Of a DNA stretch of 64,000 nt, positions 43,994-55,721 are shown one piece after another. The notes below the pieces were generated by a model. It was not told the origin of the DNA. It worked only from the letters and a program-made list of their open reading frames with translations, and did no database searches. Positions within the stretch are counted from its first letter, which is position 1; every line of letters starts with the position of its first letter. Position numbers and translations under genes: made by a program. The DNA is from Lolium rigidum (taxonomy: Eukaryota > Streptophyta > Magnoliopsida > Poales > Poaceae): contig NC_061508.1 of assembly GCF_022539505.1 (NCBI RefSeq), positions 341,943,484-342,007,483 on the forward strand, read 5' to 3'.

Positions 43994-45000
43994 CTACCGT
44001 GGCCTAAATTTTTTCCAAATATGCTCTATCAAATCATTTTTTAGAGCTTTATGCGTTGGACGATCCCGAATTCTAGCATCTCTTTCAAGCACCTCGGCAA
44101 ATACAGGCATGTCACCATGGGTAAATACCGATGGAAAGGCAGTAGATGAGCCCGCTTCATGGTTCAAATCCAGAACATTGCCTGCCTCTTCTTTTTCATC
44201 CTCAACTATCATATTATGTAGAATTATGCAAGCTATCATAATATTGTGGATGTCTCCACGGTCATATAAACGTGCCGGACCACGTAAAATGGACCATCGT
44301 GCCTGGAGAACACCAAAAGCACGTTCAACATCCTTCCTTGCTCCTTCTTGAAATGCGGCAAATAACTTGTGCTTTTCAGTTTGTGCCATCGGTATTGACT
44401 TCACAAATGCAGCCCATTCAGGGTAAATTCCATCCACAAGGTAATATCCATGCTCATAATCCCTATCATTTACACGGTAACTCACTCTAGGAGCTTGCCC
44501 TTTTAGTTCCTCAACGAACAACTTTGACTGATTAAGCACGTTGATATCGTTGTTTGATCCAGCAAGACCAAAGAAGGCATGCCATATCCAAAGATCTTGT
44601 GAAGCGACTGCCTCCAAAATAAGAGTAGGAGCGCCTTTATACCCACTCGTGAATTGACCCTTCCAAGACATGGGACATTTCTCCCATCGCCAGTGCATAC
44701 AGTCGAGGCTTCCTAACATGCCAGGAAACCCACGACTCTCACCAATATCGAGTAAGCGCTGCACATCGTCGACGTTGGGCCTTCACATATAATAGTCACC
44801 GAATATGTGAATCACCCCTTCTGTAAACAACTTCAAGCACTTAACTGAAGTGCACTCCGCAATCTTTAGGTACTCATCGAGAGCATCCGCCGGAGTACCA
44901 TACGCCAATTGACGAATAGCAGACGTACATTTCTGCAATGGAGATAGCCCTTCACGGTCAAGAGCATCTCTCCTTTGTGTGAACTCTGGAGACCACTCGC
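43994..45000 (-). pseudogene. PIF/Harbinger DDE transposase, N-terminally truncated with one stop
   Basis: On the minus strand the readable protein begins near 45000 with GEWSPEFTQRRDALDREGLS, then LQKCTSAIRQLAYGTPADAL. The usual helix-turn-helix start (RRRFRM...) is missing. A TGA stop lies at 44783-44785. The frame then continues MQRLLDIGESRGFPGMLGSL, DCMHWRWEKCP (first Asp), ASQDLWIWHAFFGLAGSNND and DVERAFGVLQARWSILRGPA (catalytic Glu). HNMIVEDEKEE follows and it ends at 43994. It cuts and rejoins DNA in active relatives; this copy is unlikely to work without the N-terminus. Confidence 0.88.
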
Positions 45001-45013
45001 CTAGTGCGTGGAG

Positions 45014-46404
45014 CTAGCACTGTACTGGAATGAGAGGAGGAGATGGTACATGCTTGTATATTAACCTCCATCGATCCTTAAGTTTTGCCCACATAGTTAA
45101 ATGTTGGAAAGGCTGGTGATAATTGCTTTCATACTTCTCCAAGGCCATTTTTTCCAAGTCATTAGTGTTGTGACCACTATGATATACGCCAATTACAGCA
45201 AGCCACTCACCATGGAAAGCAGCGAGCCTTTTCTTAGTCCGTTGCCACTCCATTTTCAACTGATTCCGATCTCTCTTCCGGTTACTTGCTGTGGTACTAT
45301 TGTATAGAGCAGCTATGTCATCCCAGAACTGCTCACCCTTCTTTCCGTTCCCTTCGATAGGATCAAGTGAGCACTCCAACCAAGCAGATGCCTACATTGT
45401 TAAAAATTAATTTAGTTGAGCCCAACAAGCAACAATAATTTACATGCAGATAACAAGGATTTGAGCAAAGATTCTCATTACCAATCTGACATGTTCGTCG
45501 GGTGTATATGGCAGACGATATGCGGTCCTTTCTCCTAATTCATCATCATCTACAGTAATGGTCTTCCTTTTCCTTTTGGAAGAAGTTGAACAAACTTGAG
45601 CAGGAGCTGACCGCGATGCAGCTTTAGGGTGCGGTGGTGGTGGTGGTGTTGAAAAGGAATCATGTGGGGAAGCACCAACAAAGTGCAAATTCTCCATGTT
45701 CTGGTATCCTTCTTCACGATGGTGCATTGGCGGAGGTCGGAAATTATAAGGATGCATTGCTGGCAACTGTCCAAAATTTATCAAGCCATCGGGTGCAGGG
45801 GTATACATTGGCATCCTATTATAAATATCAAAATTCATGAGCATAGTGTATGCAAATGCCTCAATCTGTAGTGTATATATTCAGTTGGGGAAAACAGGGA
45901 AGCTTTTGTTCCTTTTTCTTCATGCTACTTATTTACACTACACTCGCTAGATAGATACACTTGCACACCTACTGATTCATCTTCTAGTCAATTTTCAGTT
46001 TCAGGTTATCTTAGCAAATTCAGTAATATAACTGTACTTGTTATTCACTGAAGTAGTACACTACTGTGGAATATTTCAGATGCACAAGAACGCAATATGC
46101 AAATTACCTAATGTTATACCATCACAACTAATGAATGGAGAAACACAAGAACACAAGATGCAAAATACCATTGATTCTGCGAGCTGTTGGTGGAGGAGCT
46201 ATCCATGCCATGAGGGTACATGTGCGGGGGTGTCGATGGGTTGACGGAGGAGCTTGTGGGGGCCCCGGGGTAGAAGTACGGCGGTGGATTGTGGTTGGCG
46301 GAGCTCGTCGGGGCGCCGGAGTTGAAGTGATGCGTCTGCGTTGGCGAGGTTGCCGACGGCCGGGAGGGCGCCGTCTCCTTGCGTCGACCGGATTTGGCCA
46401 TCAT
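45014..46404 (-). pseudogene. Harbinger ORF1, Myb/SANT-like DNA-binding protein, spliced, C-terminally truncated
   Basis: Exon 1 (46404 to about 46167) starts MMAKSGRRKETAPSRPSATS and is Pro/Ser-rich, ending SSQNQ at a TG|GTATTT donor. Exon 2 starts after AATAG near 45815 (MPMYTPAPDGLINFGQLPAM) and carries KRKRKTITVDDDE, a nuclear signal-like stretch, then YTPDEHVRLV. A third part (45390-45014) gives ECSLDPIEGNGKKGEQFWDD, IAALYN and NQLKMEWQRTKKRLAAFHGE, the trihelix/SANT-like domain. It ends soon after FQHLTMWAKLKD, where relatives carry a longer tail. In rice-type systems this protein binds the ends and brings the transposase to the nucleus. Confidence 0.78.
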
Positions 46405-46744
46405 TCAGATGGTTTCTTGGGTGCTGCCGCCGGCCAGCGCCGCCGCTGCAGGTGAGATGGGGAGCAGGGCAATGGAGATTGAGCAGGGCAATGGATAGAT
46501 GGATTGAGATGCGCGACCAGGAAGAAGAGAAGTAGTACTACTACTAGTACTAGCTACTTTTTAGGAAGCCCACCCGCACCGGATCGTTTCCGATTAAAAT
46601 ATTCCGGTAACACAGCCGAAGTTACGGTAACCATCTATGTTACTTGGTTTGCTTCTCTCCTCATTAAATTAGTGACACATCAGCAAATTTGCTGAGTTGG
46701 ACTCTATGTTACTACTGAAGTTACCCCCACTATGAGCAGCCTAA

Positions 46745-47880
46745 AACAAATTAGGGGTATAAATTAGTATTTTGATTAATGTGTTAACTTTGGCTTGCTT
46801 AGCATTATGATCACGTTTATTTGAAGTAAGAGATTTTGGTAAAGACTAAAAAATCAAAAAAGTAATTGTAGGAACAAAAATACAATTTTACATTGCTACT
46901 TCCCCTTTGTTGTTATTTTAAAATGATATTAATGCTATTATATATTGAATGTTATAAATAAAAATACATTGAAGTAGTGCCAAGATGCGTTGTTCAAAAG
47001 CAAAATAGTTTAGTGTAAATGTGGGCATGCGCTTGATTTCCATTTCTTTCTGTGCCCATAAAATAGTCAGGGAAGTCATAGAAATTAGTGCATGCTAACA
47101 TGGTAAACAAGGTGGTTTTCGGTTAAATGGTCTTATTTATAAATCATAATATTATTACGACTACGGTGTCAAAAAATATTTCAATGTCTACATATTGGTC
47201 ATAATGTTATTGTGTTAGGAATGTAAGATAAAAGTTCAAAACACATAGATTGTCAATTATAGATATTTCATATATTTATTTACTTCAGTCATTTGAATTT
47301 TGGAATGAAATATGAAATAGAGTACAAAACCCATATTCATACTAGGTGTTTTCGTATCTTAAATAATCTCGAGTCATTTGTTGTTGTATTTTATAATTTT
47401 CCCATACATTCATTTCCCTTCTAAGTAAGTCCCCCCCATGATCTCACCGAACTAAAATAGTTTGTGCTCCTCATGCGAACGATATACTTATTCCTTTTTT
47501 TTAGATAGAATACAATCTCAGATATTTATGGATTTGAACGGTTAAATACAATTTGTGTGCCACTAGTCCACGTTTTGGCAAGGTGTGCATTCAAGATCGT
47601 GACCCTCACCGCATTTCACACACAGAATAGCTAACCGAGGACAATGAATGCAGCCACACTTTCAAAATTGTTTACATCGATCAATATATGTTAACGGCTT
47701 GGGAGCTTCTCCAACAATGATAGTGCAAACGTGATTACATGGTGACATGACTATTAATGTTTTGTTAAATCTTACGGAGTAGCAAAAAAAACTTTAGGTC
47801 TAACTAAAAATATATTTTTGATGATGAGGCTTAACATGGTGGCTTCCTCGAGCATTTGTTCTCCAGTCCTGGGCCAATTT
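46745..47880. other. AT-rich spacer; nothing recognised
   Basis: No gene, terminal repeat or tandem repeat could be supported in this stretch. Confidence 0.45.
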
Positions 47881-48490
47881 TGCTTTTGAGCAAGTCGGAT
47901 TGGGCTGGGCCACCGTCTCCTCCCTCTTGCGCGGCCCTACGCATCTCCCTGCAATTTCAATTTCAGTATTCGTCTAGATCTTGACGATCCACACACAGTA
48001 TCCAATCCCAATCGATTGGTTCAGCCTGTAACCGTTGTGTACCCGTTTTCTCGAAACAAAACAAAAATGCAAGCGCTGTGCGGCTGCATTGCTTGACCGC
48101 AGCAGAATCTACCTCCCACTCGTCGCTGCCGTTCTGCTCCCCCGTCCCACCTGCAACAAAATCTCTTCGATTCACTCACTGCTGATGTTCCATGTCGCCT
48201 TGCAATTTAACCTGACATGCCGCAAACCCATTGTTCACGTAGCCAAGATAAGATAAGCCGAGAGATGTACTGGTACTATACCAATAGGCACCGTACCCAC
48301 TCCAATGCAACGTGTGCCCGCTGATTGCCACAATTGTGTTGGTCGTGGTCGTCCCATGCAACGACAGTGAGTGTGGTGTAGCCTTCACTTCCTGCCTCCT
48401 ATGCACATGGCGTGCCTTGCCTTGCAGCAGCGAATTTACTAGCTCCATGCATTGGTTGATGCATGCATTGGATGTTTTCATCAACTCCGG
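47881..48490. repeat. Segment duplicated near 24.1-25.9 kb (copy 2)
   Basis: It shares interrupted similarity with 24120-24370 and 25855-25945, including ACCTGCAACAAAATCTCTTCG and CCTTGCAATTTAACCTG. Here the two halves are only about 150 bp apart, so this copy shows the unsplit arrangement. It has no recognised coding content. Confidence 0.55.
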
Positions 48491-48505
48491 TCAGCTCACA
48501 TTTTC

Positions 48506-49954
48506 TTTTTGAGAATTCGGCAGGTGAGCTGCTCGATATATTACTAGAAGAAGATTTGGCTCAGTTAATCAGGGAAACCGGGCCCAAAAACCATACAGAG
48601 TGGCCGAGTTTATGAGGGAAACCGGCTGAAAAAACCGCACAAAAGTCGGGGCCTCATCGCCCACACGAAACGAGACCACCGACAACCAAACACACACCAC
48701 CAAACCCGGAGCCGCTGCTCCGACGTCCCCTGCTCGGAGGCGAGCCGCAACGCCGCACGGCGTGGACGACCTGTAGCCCAAGCTACCAAGGCGACCACCC
48801 GCGGACCACGAACGCCGCGCCAAAAGGTCCGGGCCGCCGCCCCGACTTGCCGGCCCACACCGACCACCCCGTCGCGTAGGCCGGGCCGACGAGCTCGCTA
48901 CCCACGTAGCACGAACACGCCACCCATGCCTTGCAAGACCATGACCACACCCCATGGAGTCATCGGCTGCAAGACCATCCGAGGCCGCCGCCTCGGCGCA
49001 CGTCAACCGTCCGGGGCCGCCGCCCCGCCATCCACCACCCTCGGCGACAAGGCAACCAAGCACAACTACCGCACAACTACCACACCACGAGGACTACGGA
49101 CTCCAAAAGCGGCGCCTTCAAGAAGGTAACGGCACGGTGTGTCGCCGCCGCCCGCTCCAAGGAGCGAGAGGTTTTCACCCGGAGAACGCAAGAACTCGCG
49201 ACGGCAGGAGACGAAGCCCCCGATGAAGCCCTCAACGGGGAAAACGGTACCCAAGGGCACCGCCAACATCGGCACCGAATGGTGCGAAGCTTTCGCACGG
49301 AGTGTCGACGCCGTCGTCGGGCCCAACGTAGGCCCCGGCAGAAGAGGTGACCCGCCGAGCGAGGGTGCCTTGTTGCCGTCCACCAAACGAAAGCGGAGCC
49401 GGGAGGTGCCCATCGGGGACCGCAGGGGCCCATCCGAGCCCGCGGGAGGCCGCCCAACGAGCCCCGCGCGCGGCGCCGGCGGCGCGAGAGGCGGCGCCGC
49501 GCCGGGCGGAGAACGCGGCCGCCCCAAACGGCGGGGGCCGGGCGTCGAGCCGGCTCGACCGGAGGGCATGGCCCGCACGTGCCCATCTAGGCCCGCACGA
49601 GCCCATCTAGGCCCGCTCGAGCCCATCCGGGCCTGCGTGCACACAGCCGCCGCCGGCGCGAGCAAGCCGCCTCGCCCCGGCGACGCCACGCCTCCTTCGC
49701 ACCGCGCCGCCGGCCACACGGCCCTCCGGTCCCCGGCGGGGAGGCCTCCCTCCGAGCCGCCGCACTAGGAGCCGAGAGGGACTAGGTCCCCGCCGCCCCC
49801 TTCACCGGCGCCGCACGGCTTGCCGGCCGGCCACCTTGGGGGGCGACGAGGAGAGGGAGGAGGGGAGGAGGGGCGGCGGCGGCTGGGAGTTGGGTTCGCC
49901 CCCCGAGTCGCCCGGAGGAGGCGACGCGAGGGACGCGAGTTCTTTTTTGAAAAC
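48506..49954 (-). mobile_element. GC-rich non-LTR retroposon, minus orientation, 15-bp duplication
   Basis: TCAGCTCACATTTTC stands on both sides (48491-48505 and 49955-49969). The left edge begins with a T-run, the complement of a short poly(A), so the element runs on the minus strand from 49954 to 48506. It is 1449 bp, over 65% GC by eye, and ends (5') in a GGAGG/GGCGGCGG-rich block. Open frames exist in most phases (for example 49719-49066 minus) because of composition. CCCATCTAGGCCCG-like units repeat three times at 49580-49640. There is no reverse transcriptase. It is best read as a LINE-mobilised, non-autonomous element. Confidence 0.75.
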
Positions 49955-49969
49955 TCAGCTCACATTTTC

Positions 49970-51000
49970 GTAGTAGCTAGCAGCTAGCTAGGTGCTGTCC
50001 TTCTGTTCATGGATTTGAAGTTTTGGACTGCAATTCATTTCTTGGAAGAGCTCTTGGAGATATCCGGTGCCATGTGACGGCTTGTATCCAGGTCTTTGGA
50101 GGGCGTTGGTACTGGTTGTTGACTAGCACAAATAGGAACTTAGTGGGAGATATGAGCTGTGGTAGTGTGGTGTGTTGACACGGCATGTGACATATATATA
50201 CAAGTACACATATATGTATACACCGTCATGAAGTAATTATGATAAGGGTGCACAGCAAGTTGAATATAGTACCATCTATCGCAAACAATTCTCTGTATCC
50301 AGTTCCGTCTCTCAATGGGTTGGTTTCACATCAGTTCAAACCTGGAAATTCCCAAATGTGCAGAAAAATTGAGGCAAATCTTTTGCCTCCCCTTTTAAAA
50401 AATGTGCAGAAAGGGAAGGCGGGCAGACACATGCTAATAATGCAGCCTAGTACATGTAGATAATGGTTTCTGACCCAATGATTACTGAGAAATAATCATT
50501 AGTACCTAAAGAATTTTACATGAAGAAACTTCATTTTGGTGGGGCCCAGGTCTGCCAAACTAAACCGTAGAGAATTTTATATGAAGATTGGTATGATATA
50601 CGGCGCGCCAATCAACTGAACTGTTTTGAACTTTTGTGATTTTGCTACCATGACTTGAGAGCACGGAAAATGTTCATGTCCGGTGAATATTCATTCAATT
50701 ATTCGTACACTGTTTTGATCGTGCTGCTACGTGGCTTGATTGCCTTGATAGCATGATGGATGAGAGACACCGTTCAACACTTCAAGGCTTCAAGCGATAT
50801 CGCGAGATTCGTAATCTAGCCCAGTTGCGAGTGGGGAAGACATTGTTACCAGCAAAAATTGAGCCGTTTAGCGGACGATGGTGGCGTTACCTTGATGAAG
50901 GCATAGCTGACCCAATGATTACTTGATGTTTGGCAGGTACTATGCATGAGAGCTCTTCCATGGTGGCGTCGTCAACAAGACTGGCAAGGGTTATGCGGAT
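49970..51000. other. Spacer; nothing recognised
   Basis: AT-rich with short ATATAT/GTATAC runs near 50195-50225. No supported gene. Confidence 0.4.
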
Positions 51001-51005
51001 CTCTA

Positions 51006-51163
51006 TGTTAGAGATAGAGTTGTGTCTTGTTAAACACGAAAGATAGAGTCCGTGATTCTCTCCCTCTCCTCATTGTAAGCTCTCATGTAACTCTTCTATA
51101 TAAAGCAATACACCAGGAGGGCTCGGACTATCCGAGTAGACCCTAAATCTACCTGATCTTACA
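51006..51163 (+). repeat. 5' LTR of the copia element
   Basis: TGTTAGAGATAGAGTTGTGT ... CTGATCTTACA. CTTCTATATAAAGC near 51094 contains a TATA box that would drive the element transcript. Confidence 0.95.
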
Positions 51164-51175
51164 TGGTATCAGGCC
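51164..51175 (+). other. Primer binding site, initiator tRNA-Met
   Basis: TGGTATCAGGCC directly abuts the LTR. TGGTATCA is complementary to the 3' end of initiator tRNA-Met, standard for plant copia elements. Confidence 0.85.
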
Positions 51176-51245
51176 GGCTCTTCCGCCGACAAAACTGATC
51201 GATAAACCTCCGTTCCCCTCGCCGCCGCCACCTTCACATCTGGCC

Positions 51246-51676
51246 ATGGCGTCTTCGTCTGCAGCGCCGATCAATCTCGGCCAGCCACCGTCCGACAAAC
51301 TTACTCGGGCGAATTACTCAGGGTGGCGTGCCCAGGTTCTGCCCCCGATCCGCGGCGCGCGTCTGTTCGGTCTTCTCGACGGCACCGACGCGGCACCGCC
51401 GGAGACGATCAAGGTGCCACCTACCGACAAAGATAAAGACCAAACCCCTACTACTGCGCCGAACCCAGCCTACGACGCGTGGATATCGCGCGATCAGATC
51501 GTTTTGGGCTATCTCCTTCAGTCGATCGGGCCAGAGGTTCTTCCTCATGTCCAGCGCATCGAGTCCGCCACCGGTGTCTGGAAAGCCGTGGAGGAGATGT
51601 TCGCGTCGCAATGCCAGACCAAGGTCACGAACCTTCGGATTCAACTGGCGAATACAAAGAAGTTGCAGATGACCAC
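51246..51676 (+). pseudogene. copia gag, N-terminal part (interrupted)
   Basis: It starts at 51246 with MASSSAAPINLGQPPSDKLT, then NYSGWRAQVLPPIRGARLFG, the usual copia gag N-terminal fold. DAWISRDQIVLGYLLQSIGP and VWKAVEEMFASQCQTKVTNL belong to the UBN2-type gag core. At 51677 a gypsy LTR interrupts it. The reading resumes at 58084 in the same frame, which shows the insertion happened in an element with an open gag. Confidence 0.9.
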
Positions 51677-53138
51677 TGATGTCTACTTCCCCCTCCTTTT
51701 CCTGTAGACAGTGTTGGGCCTCCAAGAGCAGAGGTTTGTAGAACAGCAGCAAGTTTTCCCTTAAGTGGATCACCCAAGGTTTATCGAACTCAGGGAGGAA
51801 GAGGTCAAAGATATCCCTCTTATGCAACCCTGCAACCACAAAGCAAGAAGTCTCTTGTGTCCCCAACACACCTAATAGGTGCACTAGTTCGGCGAAGAGA
51901 TAGTGAAATACAGGTGGTATGAATATATATGAGCAGAAGCAACGGTGCCGGGAAATAGCTTGATGGTGTGTAGTTGATGGTGGTAGTATTGCAGCAGTAG
52001 TAACACAGTAAAACAGTAAACAAGCAGTAGTAACTCGGCAGTATTTAGGAACAAGGCCTAGGGATTATACTTTCACTAGTGGACACTCTCAACATTGATC
52101 ACATAACAGAATAGATAAATGCATACTCTACACTCTTGTTGGATGATGAACGCATTGCGTAGGATTACACGAACCCTCAATGCCGGAGTTAACAAGCTCC
52201 ACAATTTGTTCATATTTAAGTAACCTTATAGTGTAAGATAGATCAACATAACCAGATAGATCACATCAATACCATCATAATGATAATTAACTCCACAATC
52301 TACAAGAGATCATGATCATAGCCTACGACAAGAACCACACGGTGCACACACTAGTCACCTTTACACACGTGCGGGAGGAATAGAACTACTTTAATAACAT
52401 CACTAGAGTAGCACATAGATGAATTGTGATACAAAACTCATATGAATCTCAATCATGTAAAGCAGCTCATGAGATCATTGTATTGAAGTACATGGAGAGA
52501 GATTAACCACATAGCTACCGGTACAGCCCCGAGCCTCGATGGAGAACTACTCCTCCTCATGGGAGTAGCAGCGGTGATGAAGATGGCGGTGGAGATGGCA
52601 GCGGTGTCGATGGAGAAGCCTTCCGGGGGCACTTCCCCGTTCCGGCAGGGTGCCGGAACAGAGTTCTGTCCCCCGAATTGGAGTTTCGCGACGGTGGCGG
52701 CGCCCCTGGAGTCTTTCTGGAGTTTCGTCAATTGGTATCGAGGTTTTAGGTCACGACGGCTTAAATAGGCGAAGAGTCGGAGTCGGAGGGCTGACAGGGG
52801 GGCCACACCATAGGGCGGCGCGGCCCCCCCTCTGGCCGCGCCGGGGTGTGGTGTGGGGCCCCCGTGGCTCCCCTCCGGTCCTTCCCGGTGTTCCGGATGC
52901 TTCCGATGAAAATAGGAACTTGGGCGTTGATTTCGTCCGATTCCGAGAATATTTCGTTACTAGGATTTCTGAAACCAAAAATAGCGGAAAACGACAGCAA
53001 CTGGCCTTTCGGCATCTCGTCAATAGGTTAGTTTCGGAAAACGCATAAAAATGATATAAAGTGTGAACAAAACATGTTGGTATTGTCATAAAACAAGCAT
53101 GGAACATCGGAAATTATAGATACGTTGGAGACGTATCA
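51677..53138 (-). repeat. 3' LTR of the nested gypsy element
   Basis: On the plus strand it runs TGATGTCTACTTCCCCCTCC to GGAGACGTATCA. It is 1462 bp and colinear with 56615-58078; most differences between the two are at CAG/CTG sites (see findings). Confidence 0.93.
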
Positions 53139-53152
53139 GCATCCCCAAGCTT
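53139..53152 (-). other. Polypurine tract of the nested gypsy element
   Basis: On the minus strand AAGCTTGGGGATGC ends at the 3' LTR border, identical to the tract at 39062-39075. Two more copies lie further inside, near 55013-55030 and 55074-55090. Confidence 0.75.
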
Positions 53153-55182
53153 AGTTCCTACTCGTCCTCGAGTAGGTAAACGATAAAAGATAATTTCTGA
53201 GGTGACATGCTACCAACATAATCTTAATCATACCATTGTAAAGCATATGAGATGAATGCAGCGATTCGAAACAATGTAAATGCAATGAGTAAACAAGTGA
53301 ATCATATAGCAAAGACTTTTCATGAATAGTACTTTCAAGACAAGAATCAATAAGTCTTGCATAAGAGTTACTCATAAAGCAATAAATTCTTAGTAAAGGT
53401 ATTGAAGCAACACAATGGAAGATTAAGTTTCAGCGGTTGCTTTCAACTTGTAACATGTATATCTCATGGATAGTTGTCAATGCAAAGCAATATAACAAAT
53501 GCAATAAGCAAGTATATAAGAATCAATGCACAGTTCACACAAGTGTTTGCTTCTTGAGGTGGAGAGAAATAGGTGAACTGACTCAACATTGAAAAGTAGA
53601 AGAATGGTCCTCCATAGAGGAAAAGCATCGATTGCTATATTTGTGCTAGAGCTTTTATTTTGAAAACATGAAACAATTTTGTCAACGGTAGTAATAAAGC
53701 ATATGTATCATGTAAATTATATCTTACAAGTTGCAAGCCTCATGCATAGTATACTAATAGTGCCCGCACCTTGTCCTAATTAGCTTGGACTACCGGATCA
53801 TCACAATGCACATGTTTTAACCAAGTGTCACAAAGGGGTACCTCTATGCCGCTCGTACAAAGGTCTAAGGAGAAAGCTCGCATTGGATTTCTCGCTATTG
53901 ATTATTCTCAACTTAGACATCCATACCGGGACAACATAGACAACGAGATAATGGACTCCTCTTTTATGCATAAGCATGTAACAACAATTAATAATTTTCT
54001 CATATGAGATTGAGGATATATGTCCAAAACTGAAACTTCCACCATGGATCATGGCTTTAGTTAGCGGCCCAATGTTCTTCTCTAACAATATGCATGCTTA
54101 ACCATAGGGTGGTAGATCTCTCTTACTTCGGACAAGACGGACATGCATAGCAACTCACATGAAATTCAACAATGAATAGTTGATGGCGTCCCCGAGTGAA
54201 CATGGTTATCGCACAACAAGCAACTTAATAAGAGATAAAGTGCATAATTACATATTCAATACCACAATAGTTTTTAAGCTATTTGTCCCATGAGCTATAT
54301 ATTGCAAAGGTGAATGATGGAATTTTAAAGGTAGCACTCAAGCAATTTACTTTGGAATGGCGGAAAATACCATGTAGTAGGTAGGTATGGTGGACACAAA
54401 TGGCATAGTGTTGTTTGGCTCAAGGATTTGGATGCATGAGAAGTATTCCCTCTCGATACAAGGTTTAGGCTAGCAAGGTTGTTTGAAGCAAACACAAGCA
54501 CGAACTAGTACAGCAAAACTCACATAAAAGACATATTACAAGCATTATAAAACTATACATCGTCTTCCTTGTTGTTCAAACATCTTACTAGAAAATATCT
54601 AGACTCTAGAGAAACCACTCATGCAAACCCAAATTTTAACAAGCTCTATGTATTTCCTCACTAATGGGTGCAAGGTATATGATGCAAGAGCTTAAACAAG
54701 AGCACAACAATTGCCAAGTATCACATTATTCAAGACATCACACCAATTTCTACATGTAGCATTTTCCAATTCCAACCATATAATAATTTAACGAAGCAGT
54801 TTCAACCTTCGCCATGAATATTATGAGCTAAGAACACATGTGTTCATACGAACCAGCGGAGCGTGTCTCTCTCCCACACAAGCATTTATTCAAACACAAA
54901 CAAAAACAAAAGCATACAGACGCTCCAAGTAAAGCACATAAGATGTGACCGAATAAAAATATAGTTTCAGGGGAGGAACCTGATAATGTTGTCGATGAAG
55001 AAGGGGATGCCTTGGGCATCCCCAAGCTTAGACGCTTGAGTCTTCTTGATATATGCAGGGGTGAACCACCGGGGCATCCCCAAGCTTAGAGCTTTCACTC
55101 TCCTTGAGCATGTTGCATCATACTCCTCTCTTGATCCTTGAAAACTTCCTCCACACCAAACTCGAAACAACTCATTAGAGGG
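53153..55182. other. Non-coding interior of the nested gypsy element
   Basis: AT-rich. Parts near 54780-55170 are the reverse complement of 36930-37290 in the 32387 element. No domain is recognised. Confidence 0.6.
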
Positions 55183-55422
55183 TTAGTGCACAATAAAAAT
55201 TAACATATTCAGAGGTGACACAATCATTCTTAACACTTCTGGACATTGCATAATGCTACTGGACATTAGTGGATCAAAGAAATTCATCCAACATAGCAAA
55301 AGAGGCAATGCGAAATAAAAGGCAGAATCTGTCAAAACAGAACAGTTCGTATTGACGAATTTTAAAATGGCACCAGACTTGCTCAAATGAAAATGCTCAA
55401 ATTGAATGAAAGTTGCGTACAT
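55183..55422 (-). other. Conserved 79-codon ORF, second copy
   Basis: MYATFIQFEHFHLSKSGA opens it and VNTNCSVLTDSAFYFALPLL follows, matching the ORF at 36646-36885 in sequence and length. The similarity extends outside the ORF, so it may just be a conserved element region. No domain is recognised. Confidence 0.4.
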
Positions 55423-55721
55423 ATCTGAGGATCATGCACGTAAATTGGCTTAATTTTCTGAGCTACCTACAGGGAGGTGGACCCAGATTCGTGACAGCAA
55501 AGAAATCTGGAACTGCGCAGTAATCCAAATCTAGTACTTACTTTTCTATCAACGGCTTTACTTGGCACAACAAAACACAAAACTAAGATAAGGAGAGGTC
55601 GCTACAGTAGTAAACAACTTCCAAGACACAAATATAAAACAAAGTACTGTAGCAAAATAACACATGGGTTATCTCCCTAGAAGTTCTTTTCTTTATAGCC
55701 ATTAAGATGGGCTCAGCAGTT

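Larger units (their letters stand above)
43692..46741 (-). mobile_element. PIF/Harbinger element with both genes, internally damaged
   Basis: The ends GGCTGCTCATAGTGGG (43692) and CCCACTATGAGCAGCC (to 46741) are inverted and flanked by TAA (43689-43691 and 46742-46744). Both Harbinger genes are on the minus strand: a Myb/SANT-like ORF1 (46404-45014) and the DDE transposase (about 45000-43994). The C-terminus of ORF1 and the N-terminus of the transposase meet directly near 45010, and the transposase has an in-frame stop. The ends resemble those of the MITE at 24385. Confidence 0.92.

Noticed and set aside
49066..49768. Overlapping open frames of over 200 codons on both strands
   Set aside because: They come from the high GC content of the retroposon; no domain and no consistent frame.
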